A DNA stretch of 64,000 nucleotides from JAWVFM01 sp963739355 (GTDB taxonomy: Bacteria; Actinomycetota; Thermoleophilia; Solirubrobacterales; 70-9): NCBI GenBank assembly GCA_963739355.1, contig CAVUAD010000007.1, positions 558,001-622,000 of the forward strand, given 5' to 3'. The notes beneath the pieces are model-generated. The model saw only the letters and a program-made list of their open reading frames with translations, searched no databases and was not told the DNA's origin. The position numbers and the translations under genes were made by a program. Shown piece after piece: positions 11,524 to 19,422 of this stretch. Numbering within the stretch: the stretch's first letter is position 1; the number at the start of each line of letters is the position of its first letter.

Positions 11524-11528
11524 GTTCC
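11484..11528. repeat. 45-base palindrome-containing repeat, copy 1
   Basis: Matches copy 2 at 11561-11605 in 43 of 45 positions. It contains the perfect interrupted palindrome GGGTC-T-GACCC, preceded by two AACCCTC units and followed by GTTTAGGTTCC. It lies across the 3' end of the GT2 gene and provides its TAG at 11521-11523. Confidence 0.85.
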
Positions 11529-11560
11529 TCGTGGGTCCTGCTCCGAGAAATCAGGCATCG

Positions 11561-11605
11561 AACCCTCAACCAACCCTCAAGGGGGTCTGACCCCGTTTAG
11601 GTTCC
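11561..11605. repeat. 45-base palindrome-containing repeat, copy 2
   Basis: Second copy in the same orientation, 32 bases after copy 1. Its core is GGGGTC-T-GACCCC, a full 13-base palindrome. On the minus strand its GTTTAGG segment supplies the TAA stop of the convergent kinase gene (11597-11599). The same core recurs inside the rpsI 5' region near 44021. I regard it as REP-like; that classification is inference. Confidence 0.85.
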
Positions 11606-12847
11606 GGTGTGGTCCTGGATGAACTGGATGACGCTCTTGACCTGATCCGGCACGTTGTCCTTGATGTACTGGCCGACGTCGGTCTTGCTCGTCGAGTCGG
11701 TCAGCACCAGCACCACCGCCGCGATGATCGCCGCGAGGATCAGGACGAGCAGCACGAAGCCGAGGAAGCGGGCGAAGCGCGAGCCGCCGGAGCGTCGCGG
11801 CGGGCGGGCCGGACGCGGCCGCGGAGCCGGCTCCGCGCGCGGAGCGGGTTGCCGGCGTACGGGGACGGGAGCGGCCGGCGTGAGCGGCTCGTCGGCCGGG
11901 AGAACCCGGGTCGTGGCCGTCCCGCCGAGGGCGCGCGTGGGCGCCTCCGCGGCGTCGGGCGGCGGGGGCGTCGCGCCGGAGAGCCCGGCGCGCAGCGCCT
12001 GGGCCAGCACCCGGGCTGTTCCGTAGCGGGCGGATGGCTCGCCCGCGAGGGCTCGCAGGACCGCATCGGAGAGCGTGTCGGGAACGGACGAGTCGTACGT
12101 GGTTGGTGGGAGGGGGACCTCGGACTCCCGGCGCATCGCGAGCTCGGCGAGCGTGGTTCCCTCCCAGGGAAGGCGCGCGGTCAGGAGCTGGTAGATCACC
12201 ACGCCGAGCGCGTACACGTCGGCGCCCGGGGTGGGCTCCTCGCCTCGGGCGAGCTCGGGCGAGAGGTAGGCGGCGGTCCCGACGACCGAACCGACCTGGG
12301 TGAGGCGCGTCTGCTCCGCGGCGCGCGCGATTCCGAAGTCCGTGAGCTTGACCGTCAGCTCGCCGGTGGGCGGGTCGTGGGCGGAGCTCCCCGGCGTGCG
12401 CCGGCCCGCCGGGCCGCCGATCACCATCAGGTTGCCCGGCTTGACGTCGCGGTGGATGATGCCCTGCTTGTGGGCGTAGTCGAGGCCCGCGCAGGCCTGG
12501 ACGCCGATCTCCACGGCTGTCTCCGGGCCGAGCCGGCCCTGGGTCTGCAGGAGCTGGGCCCCGGAGCGCCCCTCGACGTACTCCATGACGATGAAGTGGC
12601 GGTCCTGGTCGGCGCCGGTGTCATAGACCTGCACGATGTTCGGGTGGATCAGCTTCGCCACGGCAAGCGCCTCGCGCCGGAAGCGAGCGATGAACTTCTC
12701 GTCGTCGGAGAGGTGCTCGGCGAGGATCTTCACCGCGACGGTGCGCTCGAGCACCCGGTCGGTGGCCCGGTAGACGGTCGACATCCCGCCGGATCCCAGG
12801 CGGTCGCCGAGCTCGTAGCGGCCGGAGATCACCGCGCCGGCGGGCAT
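11597..12847 (-). CDS. Membrane-anchored Ser/Thr protein kinase (PknB-like, no PASTA)
   Basis: Eukaryotic-type kinase of 416 residues. The kinase domain spans about residues 10-275: glycine loop GSGGMSTVY, Lys40 in VAVKIL, catalytic HRDVKPGN (Asp134), DFG at 170-172 and SPE in the APE position. About 20 extra residues separate the catalytic loop from DFG. A Pro/Arg-rich linker follows, then one membrane helix near residues 360-382 and a short outer tail of about 34 residues. There are no PASTA repeats, so the outer signal sensor is unclear. The ATG overlaps the upstream lipoprotein stop as TGATG, suggesting a coupled pair. Confidence 0.93.
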   Translation of the reverse strand: MPAGAVISGRYELGDRLGSGGMSTVYRATDRVLERTVAVKILAEHLSDDEKFIARFRREALAVAKLIHPNIVQVYDTGADQDRHFIVMEYVEGRSGAQLLQTQGRLGPETAVEIGVQACAGLDYAHKQGIIHRDVKPGNLMVIGGPAGRRTPGSSAHDPPTGELTVKLTDFGIARAAEQTRLTQVGSVVGTAAYLSPELARGEEPTPGADVYALGVVIYQLLTARLPWEGTTLAELAMRRESEVPLPPTTYDSSVPDTLSDAVLRALAGEPSARYGTARVLAQALRAGLSGATPPPPDAAEAPTRALGGTATTRVLPADEPLTPAAPVPVRRQPAPRAEPAPRPRPARPPRRSGGSRFARFLGFVLLVLILAAIIAAVVLVLTDSTSKTDVGQYIKDNVPDQVKSVIQFIQDHTGT

Positions 12848-13485
12848 CAGGAGCCCACCCTCTCACGCAGCTTGCCCTTGCCCGGGGAGACGCCGCCGCC
12901 CGGCCCGGTTCCGCCGCCCGTGGGAGGCCCGCCCTCCGGCGGCCCACCGCCCGAGCCCTGGCCGTTGCCCGCACCGCCCGAGCCCTGGCCGTTACCCGTG
13001 CCGCCCGAGCCCTGGCCGTTGCCCGCGGGCTGCGATGCGGGCGTGGCCGCCGGCGGGGTGGTCGTCGTCGTCTCGGTCGTCGTCGTGGGAGGCGCGGTGG
13101 TCACGTCCTGCGTGGTGGTCGTCGTCGTGTCCGGCTGGAAGCCTTGGAGCCCGCTGGTCCCGGAGGCGCCCGCCGAGCATCCGGTCTTGCTCCCCGCCAG
13201 GTTCGTCAGGTTGTTCGCCGTCTCCTCGAGAACCTTCCGGACGTTTGCGTCCACGGAGTCGGGGAGCTGGGACACGGCTCTCTCATACTGGGCCGCCTGG
13301 CTCTGGGCCCCGGCCGGGTCGCCCTGCTGGCAGTCCGCGAGGACCGTGTTGAGGCTCTTTACAAGCCCCTCGGCGTTCGCCGCGGGAATGTCCTGTGGCA
13401 GGTCGTTCGAGGACCCGCAGCCACCCACCGCGGCCGCCAATGCGACGGCCGCCGCCAGGGGCGCAGAGCGTCGCAAGGTCAGCAT
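12847..13485 (-). CDS. Lipoprotein with Thr/Pro-rich and Gly-repeat tail
   Basis: Secreted lipoprotein of 212 residues. The signal peptide ends in a lipobox, AAAVGGC, so Cys23 or a close neighbour is the lipidated residue. A helical region of about 90 residues follows (PAANAEGLVKSLNTVLADCQ onward) with two further cysteines. The C-terminal part is low-complexity: a Thr-rich stretch, then three tandem GNGQGSGG units, then Pro/Gly. It is cotranscribed with the Ser/Thr kinase and could be its extracytoplasmic partner, but that is inference. No known domain is recognised. Confidence 0.8.
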   Translation of the reverse strand: MLTLRRSAPLAAAVALAAAVGGCGSSNDLPQDIPAANAEGLVKSLNTVLADCQQGDPAGAQSQAAQYERAVSQLPDSVDANVRKVLEETANNLTNLAGSKTGCSAGASGTSGLQGFQPDTTTTTTQDVTTAPPTTTTETTTTTPPAATPASQPAGNGQGSGGTGNGQGSGGAGNGQGSGGGPPEGGPPTGGGTGPGGGVSPGKGKLRERVGS

Positions 13486-13492
13486 CGCGGCG

Positions 13493-13498
13493 AGTCTA
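13493..13498 (-). promoter_or_regulatory. -10 box TAGACT, leaderless start of lipoprotein-kinase operon
   Basis: On the minus strand TAGACT is followed by seven bases and then the ATG at 13485. This is the same leaderless spacing seen at other genes in the window. Confidence 0.45.
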
Positions 13499-13538
13499 GA
13501 CACTCGATCTCGGTGCACCGGGCTGTTCGCGCCCGCCC

Positions 13539-14276
13539 TCATTGGCCGATATAGAGCCGTTTGCCGAGCTGCTCCGGAAGGTCGGTTGCGGCGATCGCCG
13601 CGGCCGCGCGATCGATGTCGTACTCCACCCGGTGGTACACGGCCGTCTGCTTCTGCGTGTCGAGCTCGAGCCAGGCGGCGCGCGGGTCGCGGTCTCGCGG
13701 CTGCCCGACGCTCCCGGGGTTGATCAGCCAGCGCCCGGCGGTCAGGTCGAGCTGGGTGCCGTCCGCAGCCTGGGCGCCGCGGACCTGCGCGCCCTCGGCG
13801 TCCGGCCCCAGGAAGAACAGGGCTACGTGCGAGTGGCCGACGAAGCTGATCCGCGACGCCTGGACCTCCAGGCACTCGGCGGCCTGGTCCGGCCACAGGA
13901 CGTATTCCCATACCGGGTCGCGCGGCGAGGCGTGGTACAGGGCGACCTCGTGGCTCTCGTCCAGGGGCTCGAGGCCGCGCAGGAAGTCGATGGTGCTCTT
14001 CGCGGCGGCCTCGCGGGTCCAGCGCGCAGCGGCCGCCGCCGTGGGCGAGAAGGCGTCCAGCTCCAGCTCGCTCGTGACCGCGAGGTCGTGGTTGCCGACC
14101 AGGCACACCTGGCAAACCTCCTCGACCACCTTGGCGCAGGCGTCGGGCTCGGCGCCGTAGCCGACGACGTCGCCGAGGCACCAGACCTCGTCGGGGCCGC
14201 TGGACTCGATGGCCTCGATGACGGCCTCGAGCGCGGGCAGGTTCGAATGGATGTCGCTGAGGATGCCGATTCGCAT
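13539..14276 (-). CDS. Metallophosphoesterase, YfcE/MJ0936-like
   Basis: Calcineurin-like phosphoesterase of 245 residues. Metal-ligand motifs appear in order: SDIHSN near residue 7, GDVVGYG near 37, GNHD near 63 and GHSH near 148, with NPGSVGQPRD near 190. The GDVVGYG/NPGSVGQPRD combination is typical of the YfcE/MJ0936 branch, which cleaves phosphodiesters or phosphomonoesters. The physiological substrate is unknown. It lies 53 bases upstream of the lipoprotein-kinase pair on the same strand and is divergent from the M48 protease gene. Confidence 0.88.
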   Translation of the reverse strand: MRIGILSDIHSNLPALEAVIEAIESSGPDEVWCLGDVVGYGAEPDACAKVVEEVCQVCLVGNHDLAVTSELELDAFSPTAAAAARWTREAAAKSTIDFLRGLEPLDESHEVALYHASPRDPVWEYVLWPDQAAECLEVQASRISFVGHSHVALFFLGPDAEGAQVRGAQAADGTQLDLTAGRWLINPGSVGQPRDRDPRAAWLELDTQKQTAVYHRVEYDIDRAAAAIAATDLPEQLGKRLYIGQ

Positions 14277-14298
14277 GGGCGCCGCATGGAAGCACGCC

Positions 14299-14304
14299 TA
14301 TCGT
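14299..14304 (+). promoter_or_regulatory. -10 box TATCGT before the M48 protease gene
   Basis: TATCGT ends six bases before the ATG at 14311 and directly abuts another in-frame ATG at 14305. The spacing favours 14311 as a leaderless start. Confidence 0.4.
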
Positions 14305-14310
14305 ATGGCG

Positions 14311-15576
14311 ATGCGCGCGGGCCGCTCACCGATCCCTCGGGTCGCGGTCACGGCGGTCGCGATGGTCCTGGTCGCCGAGGCCGGCGTCTGGCTGCTGCGC
14401 CCGCGTCCGGCGCCGATCGCACCGGCGCCGGTCTCCGAGAACCGGTACTTCACGCCGGCCGAGATCGACCGCGGGCGCGACTTCTCGAGCGGCCAGCTCG
14501 CCCTCTACGGAGCCTCCGTCGCGATCGAGGGGGTGGTGCTCGTCTCCCTGGCCCTTGGCCGCCCCCGCTGGGCGCGGCGGGCGCTGGAGCGGGCCGGGGG
14601 CCGCCGGGTTGCCGGCCCTGCCCTGGCCGCGGCGGGCCTCTCGCTGACCCTCAGCGTCACCGGGCTCCCGGTTTCGATCATCTCCGAGCAGCGTGCCGTC
14701 GACTACGGCCTCTCGACGGAGCCCTTCGCGTCATGGCTCGGCGACGTGGGGAAGTCCGCCCTCATCGGCGCCGGGATGGCGGCGATCGGCGGCCTGATCC
14801 TGTTCGGCCTGGTCCGGCGGTTCGGGACTCGCTGGTGGATCCCGGGGGGCGTCGCGGTTGTGGCGATCGGCGCCGTCTCAACCTGGCTCGCGCCGATCGT
14901 CATCGCGCCGCTGTTCAACAAGTTCACACCGCTGCCGAGGTCCAGCTCGGCGCGCACCGAGGTGCTCGACCTGGCGCGCCGGGCCGACGTGGACGTCGGC
15001 AACGTCTACCGCGTCGATGCGAGTCGCCGGAGCACCGCGCTGAACGCATACGTCGACGGCATCGGCTCCAGCCGGCGGGTCGTCCTCTACGACAACCTGA
15101 TCAACGGCTCGGACCGCGCCGAGCTCCAGTCCGTCGTCGCCCACGAGCTCGGGCACGTCCGCCACGACGACATCCCCCGCGGGCTCGTGTTCGTTGCGCT
15201 GATCGCGCCGCTCGGCGTGCTCTTCGTCCGGCTGCTCGCCGAGCCGCTGCTCCGGCGCCAGGACACCGATCCCGGCGCGCCGGCCGCCCTGCCCGCCTAC
15301 GCGCTCGGCCTGTTCGTCGCCTCCCTCGTGCTCGGCGTGGTCGGCAACCAGCTCTCGAGAAGCGTCGAGGCGAGCGCCGACAGCTTTGCCCTCGAGCTGA
15401 CCCACGACCCGAAGTCGTTCATCGCCCTGCAGCGCAAGCTCACGATCTCCAACCTGGGCGACCCGGACCCGCCCGCCCTCAGCCACTTCCTGCTCGGCTC
15501 ACACCCGACAAGCGTGGAGAGGATCGGCGCCGCCGTGGACTTCGAGGGCCTCCACCCGAAGCCGCCGGCGGACTAG
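14311..15576 (+). CDS. M48 family (Ste24-like) membrane metalloprotease
   Basis: Zinc endopeptidase of the membrane, about 421 residues. The N-terminal half holds a membrane anchor and a set of helices like the Ste24 N-terminal domain. The catalytic site is HELGHVRHDD near residue 275, HExxH with a conserved downstream Glu in SVEASADSFAL. Further membrane helices flank the site. FNKFTPLP is a family motif. In other bacteria such enzymes take part in membrane-protein quality control. I chose the ATG at 14311; 14305 is two codons upstream in the same frame. Confidence 0.88.
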   Translation: MRAGRSPIPRVAVTAVAMVLVAEAGVWLLRPRPAPIAPAPVSENRYFTPAEIDRGRDFSSGQLALYGASVAIEGVVLVSLALGRPRWARRALERAGGRRVAGPALAAAGLSLTLSVTGLPVSIISEQRAVDYGLSTEPFASWLGDVGKSALIGAGMAAIGGLILFGLVRRFGTRWWIPGGVAVVAIGAVSTWLAPIVIAPLFNKFTPLPRSSSARTEVLDLARRADVDVGNVYRVDASRRSTALNAYVDGIGSSRRVVLYDNLINGSDRAELQSVVAHELGHVRHDDIPRGLVFVALIAPLGVLFVRLLAEPLLRRQDTDPGAPAALPAYALGLFVASLVLGVVGNQLSRSVEASADSFALELTHDPKSFIALQRKLTISNLGDPDPPALSHFLLGSHPTSVERIGAAVDFEGLHPKPPAD

Positions 15577-15607
15577 GGGCCGGTCGTCGTGGAACCGGCC
15601 GACCGGC

Positions 15608-16558
15608 TCAGCCCGAGCCCGCGGTCTCCCGCGCCCAGTCCAGCGTGAGCTTCAGGCCGGAATCCAGGTCCGTGGCCGGGGACCAGCCGAGCTCGCGCGC
15701 CGCGCGGCCGCCGTCGATGGCGATGCGCTGGACCTCGCCGGAGCGCGCCGGCGCCATCTCCGGCTCGAACTCCGTCCCGGCGGCCGCCGCGAGGGCGGTG
15801 CCGAGGGCGAGGACGTCGGTTTCGATCCCGGTCCCGATGTTGAACGCGCCGCCGGCGTCCGACTTCGCCGCCGCCAGGAATGCCGAGACGACGTCGCCTA
15901 CGTAGATGTAGTCGCGCGTCTGGCGGCCGTCACCGAAGACCGTCGGGGTCCGGCCGGCCAGCAGGGCGCCGCAGAAGATCGCGATCACGCCGGCCTCGCC
16001 GAGCGGGTCCTGCCGAGGCCCGTAGACGTTGCCGAAGCGGAGCGCGACCGTGGACAGCCCGTGCAGCCGGGAGAACAGCCCGAGGTAGCCCTCGGCGGCG
16101 AGCTTCGACTGGCCGTACGGCGCATCCGGGCGACACTCCGCGGACTCGTCCAGGGGCAGGTCGCGGCCCTGGCCCTCGCCATAGATCGCCCCGCCGGTGG
16201 AGGCGAGCGCAAAGCGCTCTACCCCGGCCTTCAGGGAGGCCTCGAGGAGGTTGATCGTTCCCCCGACGTTGATCCCGAGGTCGAAGTTGGGGTCCGCAAC
16301 CGAGCGCCGGACGTCGATCTGAGCGGCCAGGTGCATGACGATCTGCGGCTCGGCCTCCACGAACGCCGCGCCGACGTCCGCCACGCTCGTGATGTCGGAG
16401 ACCAGGAGCTTGGCGCCGGCGGCAAGGGCGCCGTCGAGGTTCTTGCGGCGGCCCGTCGAGAGGTTGTCGATCACCGTGACCTCGTCACCCCTCTCGATCA
16501 GCGCGTCCACGACGTGGGAGCCGATGAACCCGGCGCCGCCTGTGACCAGCGCGCGCAC
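15608..16558 (-). CDS. NAD-dependent sugar epimerase (UDP-glucose 4-epimerase-like)
   Basis: Extended short-chain dehydrogenase of 316 residues, acting on nucleotide sugars in the cytoplasm. The Rossmann motif TGGAGFIGSH is at residues 7-16, the substrate-side STGGAIYG near 120 and the catalytic YGQSK (YxxxK) near 148. FGNVYGPRQ and DYIYVGDV are typical of GalE-like enzymes. It is followed on the same strand by a sugar-phosphate transferase, a gene order common in polysaccharide clusters. The exact substrate cannot be decided here. Confidence 0.9.
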   Translation of the reverse strand: MRALVTGGAGFIGSHVVDALIERGDEVTVIDNLSTGRRKNLDGALAAGAKLLVSDITSVADVGAAFVEAEPQIVMHLAAQIDVRRSVADPNFDLGINVGGTINLLEASLKAGVERFALASTGGAIYGEGQGRDLPLDESAECRPDAPYGQSKLAAEGYLGLFSRLHGLSTVALRFGNVYGPRQDPLGEAGVIAIFCGALLAGRTPTVFGDGRQTRDYIYVGDVVSAFLAAAKSDAGGAFNIGTGIETDVLALGTALAAAAGTEFEPEMAPARSGEVQRIAIDGGRAARELGWSPATDLDSGLKLTLDWARETAGSG

Positions 16559-16567
16559 GTAGCGGCG

Positions 16568-17302
16568 CTAGAGGCCGCGGCCGCGGATCACGCTGACCGC
16601 GGTCTGCCCGAGGATCCGCAGGTCGTTGACGAACGACCAGCTCGTCACGTACCGGGAGTCCAGGCGGAGCATCTTGCGCAGCGGCACCCGTGAGGAGCCC
16701 CTGACCTGCCACGGGCCCGTGATCCCCGGCGCGACGTCCAGGCGCCTGCGGTCGCGTCCGTGGATCTGCTCGTCCTCGGCGACCGGCAGCGGCCGCGGCC
16801 CCACCAGGCTCATGTCGCCGCGCAGGACGTTGACGATCTGGGGGAGCTCGTCGATGTAGTAGCGGCGGAGGAAACGCCCGACGCGAGTTATCCGCGGGTC
16901 GTCGGCGAGCTTGAAGACGCCGTCCGCCTCGTTGCGGTCTCGGAGGCTTGGGAGCTGGTCCTCGGCGCCCACGACCATGCTGCGGAACTTGAGCATCCAG
17001 AACCTCTCGCCGTTCCGGCCAACGCGCAGCTGGCGGAAGACGATGGGCCCCGACGAGTCGAGCTTGATCGCGATGGCGGCGATGAGCAGGATCGGCGACG
17101 CGAGCAGCAGTACGAGCAGCGAGCCGCCGACGTCGAACGCCCGCTTGGCGCGCCGCGCCGCGGCGCCGGGGCCCGGTGCCGGGACCTCGCGCAGTCTCGG
17201 GACCGCGATCTCGATTTCGGCGCCTTCCGCGGCGAGCCGGTCGAACTCGGCGGTGCTCTGTCCCCGAGCCGCCGCCTCCGCGTTGCCGGACATGGATTTC
17301 AT
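16568..17302 (-). CDS. Undecaprenyl-phosphate sugar-phosphotransferase, minimal form
   Basis: Bacterial sugar transferase (WcaJ/PglC type) of 244 residues. It begins a lipid-linked oligosaccharide by moving a sugar-phosphate from a nucleotide sugar to undecaprenyl phosphate. After a hydrophilic N-terminus of about 50 residues come RAFDVGGSLLVLLLASPILL, a re-entrant membrane helix, and the core motifs KFRSM, DELPQIVNVLRGDMSLVGPRP and PGITGPWQVRG. It lacks the multi-helix N-terminal domain of larger family members such as WcaJ, so it resembles PglC in build. It lies 9 bases from the epimerase start. Confidence 0.9.
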   Translation of the reverse strand: MKSMSGNAEAAARGQSTAEFDRLAAEGAEIEIAVPRLREVPAPGPGAAARRAKRAFDVGGSLLVLLLASPILLIAAIAIKLDSSGPIVFRQLRVGRNGERFWMLKFRSMVVGAEDQLPSLRDRNEADGVFKLADDPRITRVGRFLRRYYIDELPQIVNVLRGDMSLVGPRPLPVAEDEQIHGRDRRRLDVAPGITGPWQVRGSSRVPLRKMLRLDSRYVTSWSFVNDLRILGQTAVSVIRGRGL

Positions 17303-17426
17303 CGCGCCACTCGCTTACCCCAAAACTCGAACGGACCGAAGATGGTCCACGGCCGCCTTCCCTGGAATCTAGAGGAACCGTCCGGCGGACACGCGTGGCG
17401 GAGCCCGGAGCCGGGACGAGCCGATC

Positions 17427-17432
17427 TACTAT
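17427..17432 (+). promoter_or_regulatory. -10 box TACTAT, leaderless start of argS
   Basis: TACTAT is separated by six bases from the GTG of argS. It has five of six matches to TATAAT, so it is one of the clearer leaderless-type promoters here. Confidence 0.5.
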
Positions 17433-17438
17433 CGGGCG

Positions 17439-19079
17439 GTGAGCAGCGACCCGCTCCAGGACCTCAGAAGCGCCGTCGAGACGGCCGCCTCCGCGCTCCA
17501 CGCTGGCGACGGCGGCGGACGGCCGAACCTGGACCGGCCGCCGAAGGCCGACCTCGGCGACTACTCGACGAACGCCGCGATGCTGCTGGCGCCGGTTGTC
17601 GGGCGACCGCCGCGCGAGGTCGCGGAGGAGCTCCGCGAGCAGCTGGAGGCCCACCTGCCCGGGGCGCAGCGCGTGGAGGTCGCCGGTCCGGGATTCCTTA
17701 ACCTCTTCCTCACGGATGCCTGGCATCGCGAGGTCGTCGCCTCTGTCCTCGCGGCCGGCGACGCATACGGGGCCGGCCCGCGGCGTGGCATCAGCGTTAT
17801 GGTGGAGTTCGTCTCCGCGAACCCCACCGGGCCGCTTCACGTCGGCCACGGGCGGGGCGCCGCGTTCGGCGACGCGGTCGCCAGGATGCTCGAGCTTGCC
17901 GGCTTCGAGGTCGCGCGCGAGTACTACCTGAACGACGCCGGAACCCAGGTACGCCAATTCGCGATGTCGATCGCCGCGCGGATGCAGGGCGAGGAGCCGC
18001 CGGAGGAGGGCTACGCGGGCGAGTACGTGACCGACCTGGCGCGCGAGCTGGCCGATGCCGGAGCCGATCCCGCCGACCTCGACGAGCTCGGCCGCCGGGG
18101 CGTCGACGCGATGCGCGCCCGGGCGGCCGAGACGCTCGAGCGCTTCGGCGTCCATTTCGACGCCTTCACCTCGGAGCGGGATGTCCGCGCCTCGGGCACG
18201 GTCGAGGAAACCCTCCAGAAGCTGCGCGACAGCGGCCGCGTCTTCGAGCAGGACGGCGCTGTCTGGCTGCGAACCAGCGACCTCGGCGACGAGAAGGACC
18301 GGGTGCTGGTGCGCTCGGACGGAGAGCTGACCTACTTCCTGCCCGACATCGCCTACCACCGCGGCAAGCTCGAGCGCGGGGCGCATCACCTGATCGACGT
18401 CCTCGGCTCCGACCACCATGGCTATGTGCCGCGGATGCGGGCGGCGCTGGTCGCCCTCGGCTTCGCCGAGGACAGCCTCGAGGCGGCGCTCCTGCAGTTC
18501 GTCCACATCCTGGACAGCGGCCAGCGCGCGCAGATGTCGAAGCGAAGCGGGGAGTTCGTGAGCCTCGACGACCTGATCGACGACATCGGCGCCGACGCGG
18601 CTCGCTTCCTGATGCTGCAGCGAAGCCACGACCGGGCGGTGGACCTCGACCTCGAGGTGGCTCGCAGGCGCTCTCAGGACAACCCGGTCTACTACGTCCA
18701 GTACGCGCACGCGCGGATCGCGAGCATCCTTCGCAAGGCGGCCGACGAGGCCGGCGTGGACGAGCCCGCGGTGGTCGCGGCAGCCGGCGAGGAGTCCGTC
18801 CTCGCGGTTCCCGCCGAGCCCGCCGAGCGGGTCCTGGTGCGCCGCCTCGTGGACCTGCCCGAGGAGCTCGCGCTCGCCACCGAGAGGCGGGCCCCGCACA
18901 GGCTTGCCGCCTACGCGACGGCCACCGCCGCCGACTTCCACGCCTTCTACCGAGACTGCCGGGTGGTCGGCGCCGAGCCGGCGACGGAGCGCGCGCGCCT
19001 GGCGCTCTGCCTGGCGGCAAAGTCGTCGATCGCGAAGACGCTGGGCCTTCTCGGGGTGAGCGCTCCGGAGCAGATGTAG
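17439..19079 (+). CDS. argS: Arginyl-tRNA synthetase
   Basis: Class I synthetase of 546 residues charging tRNA-Arg. The N-terminal Add-1-like domain covers about residues 1-110. The HIGH-type motif is ANPTGPLHVGHGR near residue 130, and the second signature is QMSKRSGEF near 365. The C-terminal anticodon-binding helical domain contains NPVYYVQYAHARI and ends with AKTLGLLGVSAPEQM, as in other ArgRS. The GTG start fits the -10 box just before it. The length is at the short end of the family. Confidence 0.96.
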   Translation: MSSDPLQDLRSAVETAASALHAGDGGGRPNLDRPPKADLGDYSTNAAMLLAPVVGRPPREVAEELREQLEAHLPGAQRVEVAGPGFLNLFLTDAWHREVVASVLAAGDAYGAGPRRGISVMVEFVSANPTGPLHVGHGRGAAFGDAVARMLELAGFEVAREYYLNDAGTQVRQFAMSIAARMQGEEPPEEGYAGEYVTDLARELADAGADPADLDELGRRGVDAMRARAAETLERFGVHFDAFTSERDVRASGTVEETLQKLRDSGRVFEQDGAVWLRTSDLGDEKDRVLVRSDGELTYFLPDIAYHRGKLERGAHHLIDVLGSDHHGYVPRMRAALVALGFAEDSLEAALLQFVHILDSGQRAQMSKRSGEFVSLDDLIDDIGADAARFLMLQRSHDRAVDLDLEVARRRSQDNPVYYVQYAHARIASILRKAADEAGVDEPAVVAAAGEESVLAVPAEPAERVLVRRLVDLPEELALATERRAPHRLAAYATATAADFHAFYRDCRVVGAEPATERARLALCLAAKSSIAKTLGLLGVSAPEQM

Positions 19080-19083
19080 CGGC

Positions 19084-19422
19084 TCAGGCGGCTCGCGCCC
19101 GCCGGCGCAGCGTGATCGCGAGCCCGGTGGCGAGGCCGATCACCAGCAGGGAGCCCATGACCACGACCGGGGTGGTGAGCGGGTACCCGCCGGGCAGCTC
19201 GACGGCGTCGCCTGCCCCGCCCGACTGGGTCGTCCCGCCGCCCTTGCCGCCGCCGGCGGGCGTGCCGGCCGGGAGGCGATACTCGTCGAGCCCGGCCGAT
19301 TGCGCGCGGGCGCCGGCGGGGCCGTAGGCCGCCGCGACGCCGGCGACCAGGCTGCTCGCGACAGCCAGCGTCGCCAGTAGCCTGACGCCCCGGGCGGCGC
19401 GTGGAACGAACACCTGCTTCAT
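19084..19422 (-). CDS. Small secreted protein with C-terminal membrane anchor
   Basis: A 112-residue protein of unknown function. It has a signal peptide (basic start, then LLATLAVASSLVAGVAAA), a Gly-rich middle section and a C-terminal membrane helix, VVVMGSLLVIGLATGLAI, followed by a basic RRRARA tail. This is the build of a protein held on the outer membrane face by its C-terminus. No catalytic motif is seen. It converges with argS and its start overlaps the start region of the divergent O-antigen-ligase-like gene. Confidence 0.65.
   Translation of the reverse strand: MKQVFVPRAARGVRLLATLAVASSLVAGVAAAYGPAGARAQSAGLDEYRLPAGTPAGGGKGGGTTQSGGAGDAVELPGGYPLTTPVVVMGSLLVIGLATGLAITLRRRARAA

Noticed and set aside
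12952..13032. A CRISPR-like or tandem-repeat array
   Set aside because: The 27-base periodicity is three GNGQGSGG peptide repeats in the lipoprotein tail, in frame and without spacers.
16485..18941. An 818-codon minus-strand open frame opposite argS
   Set aside because: argS and the sugar transferase explain the region completely; no motif is visible in the long frame.
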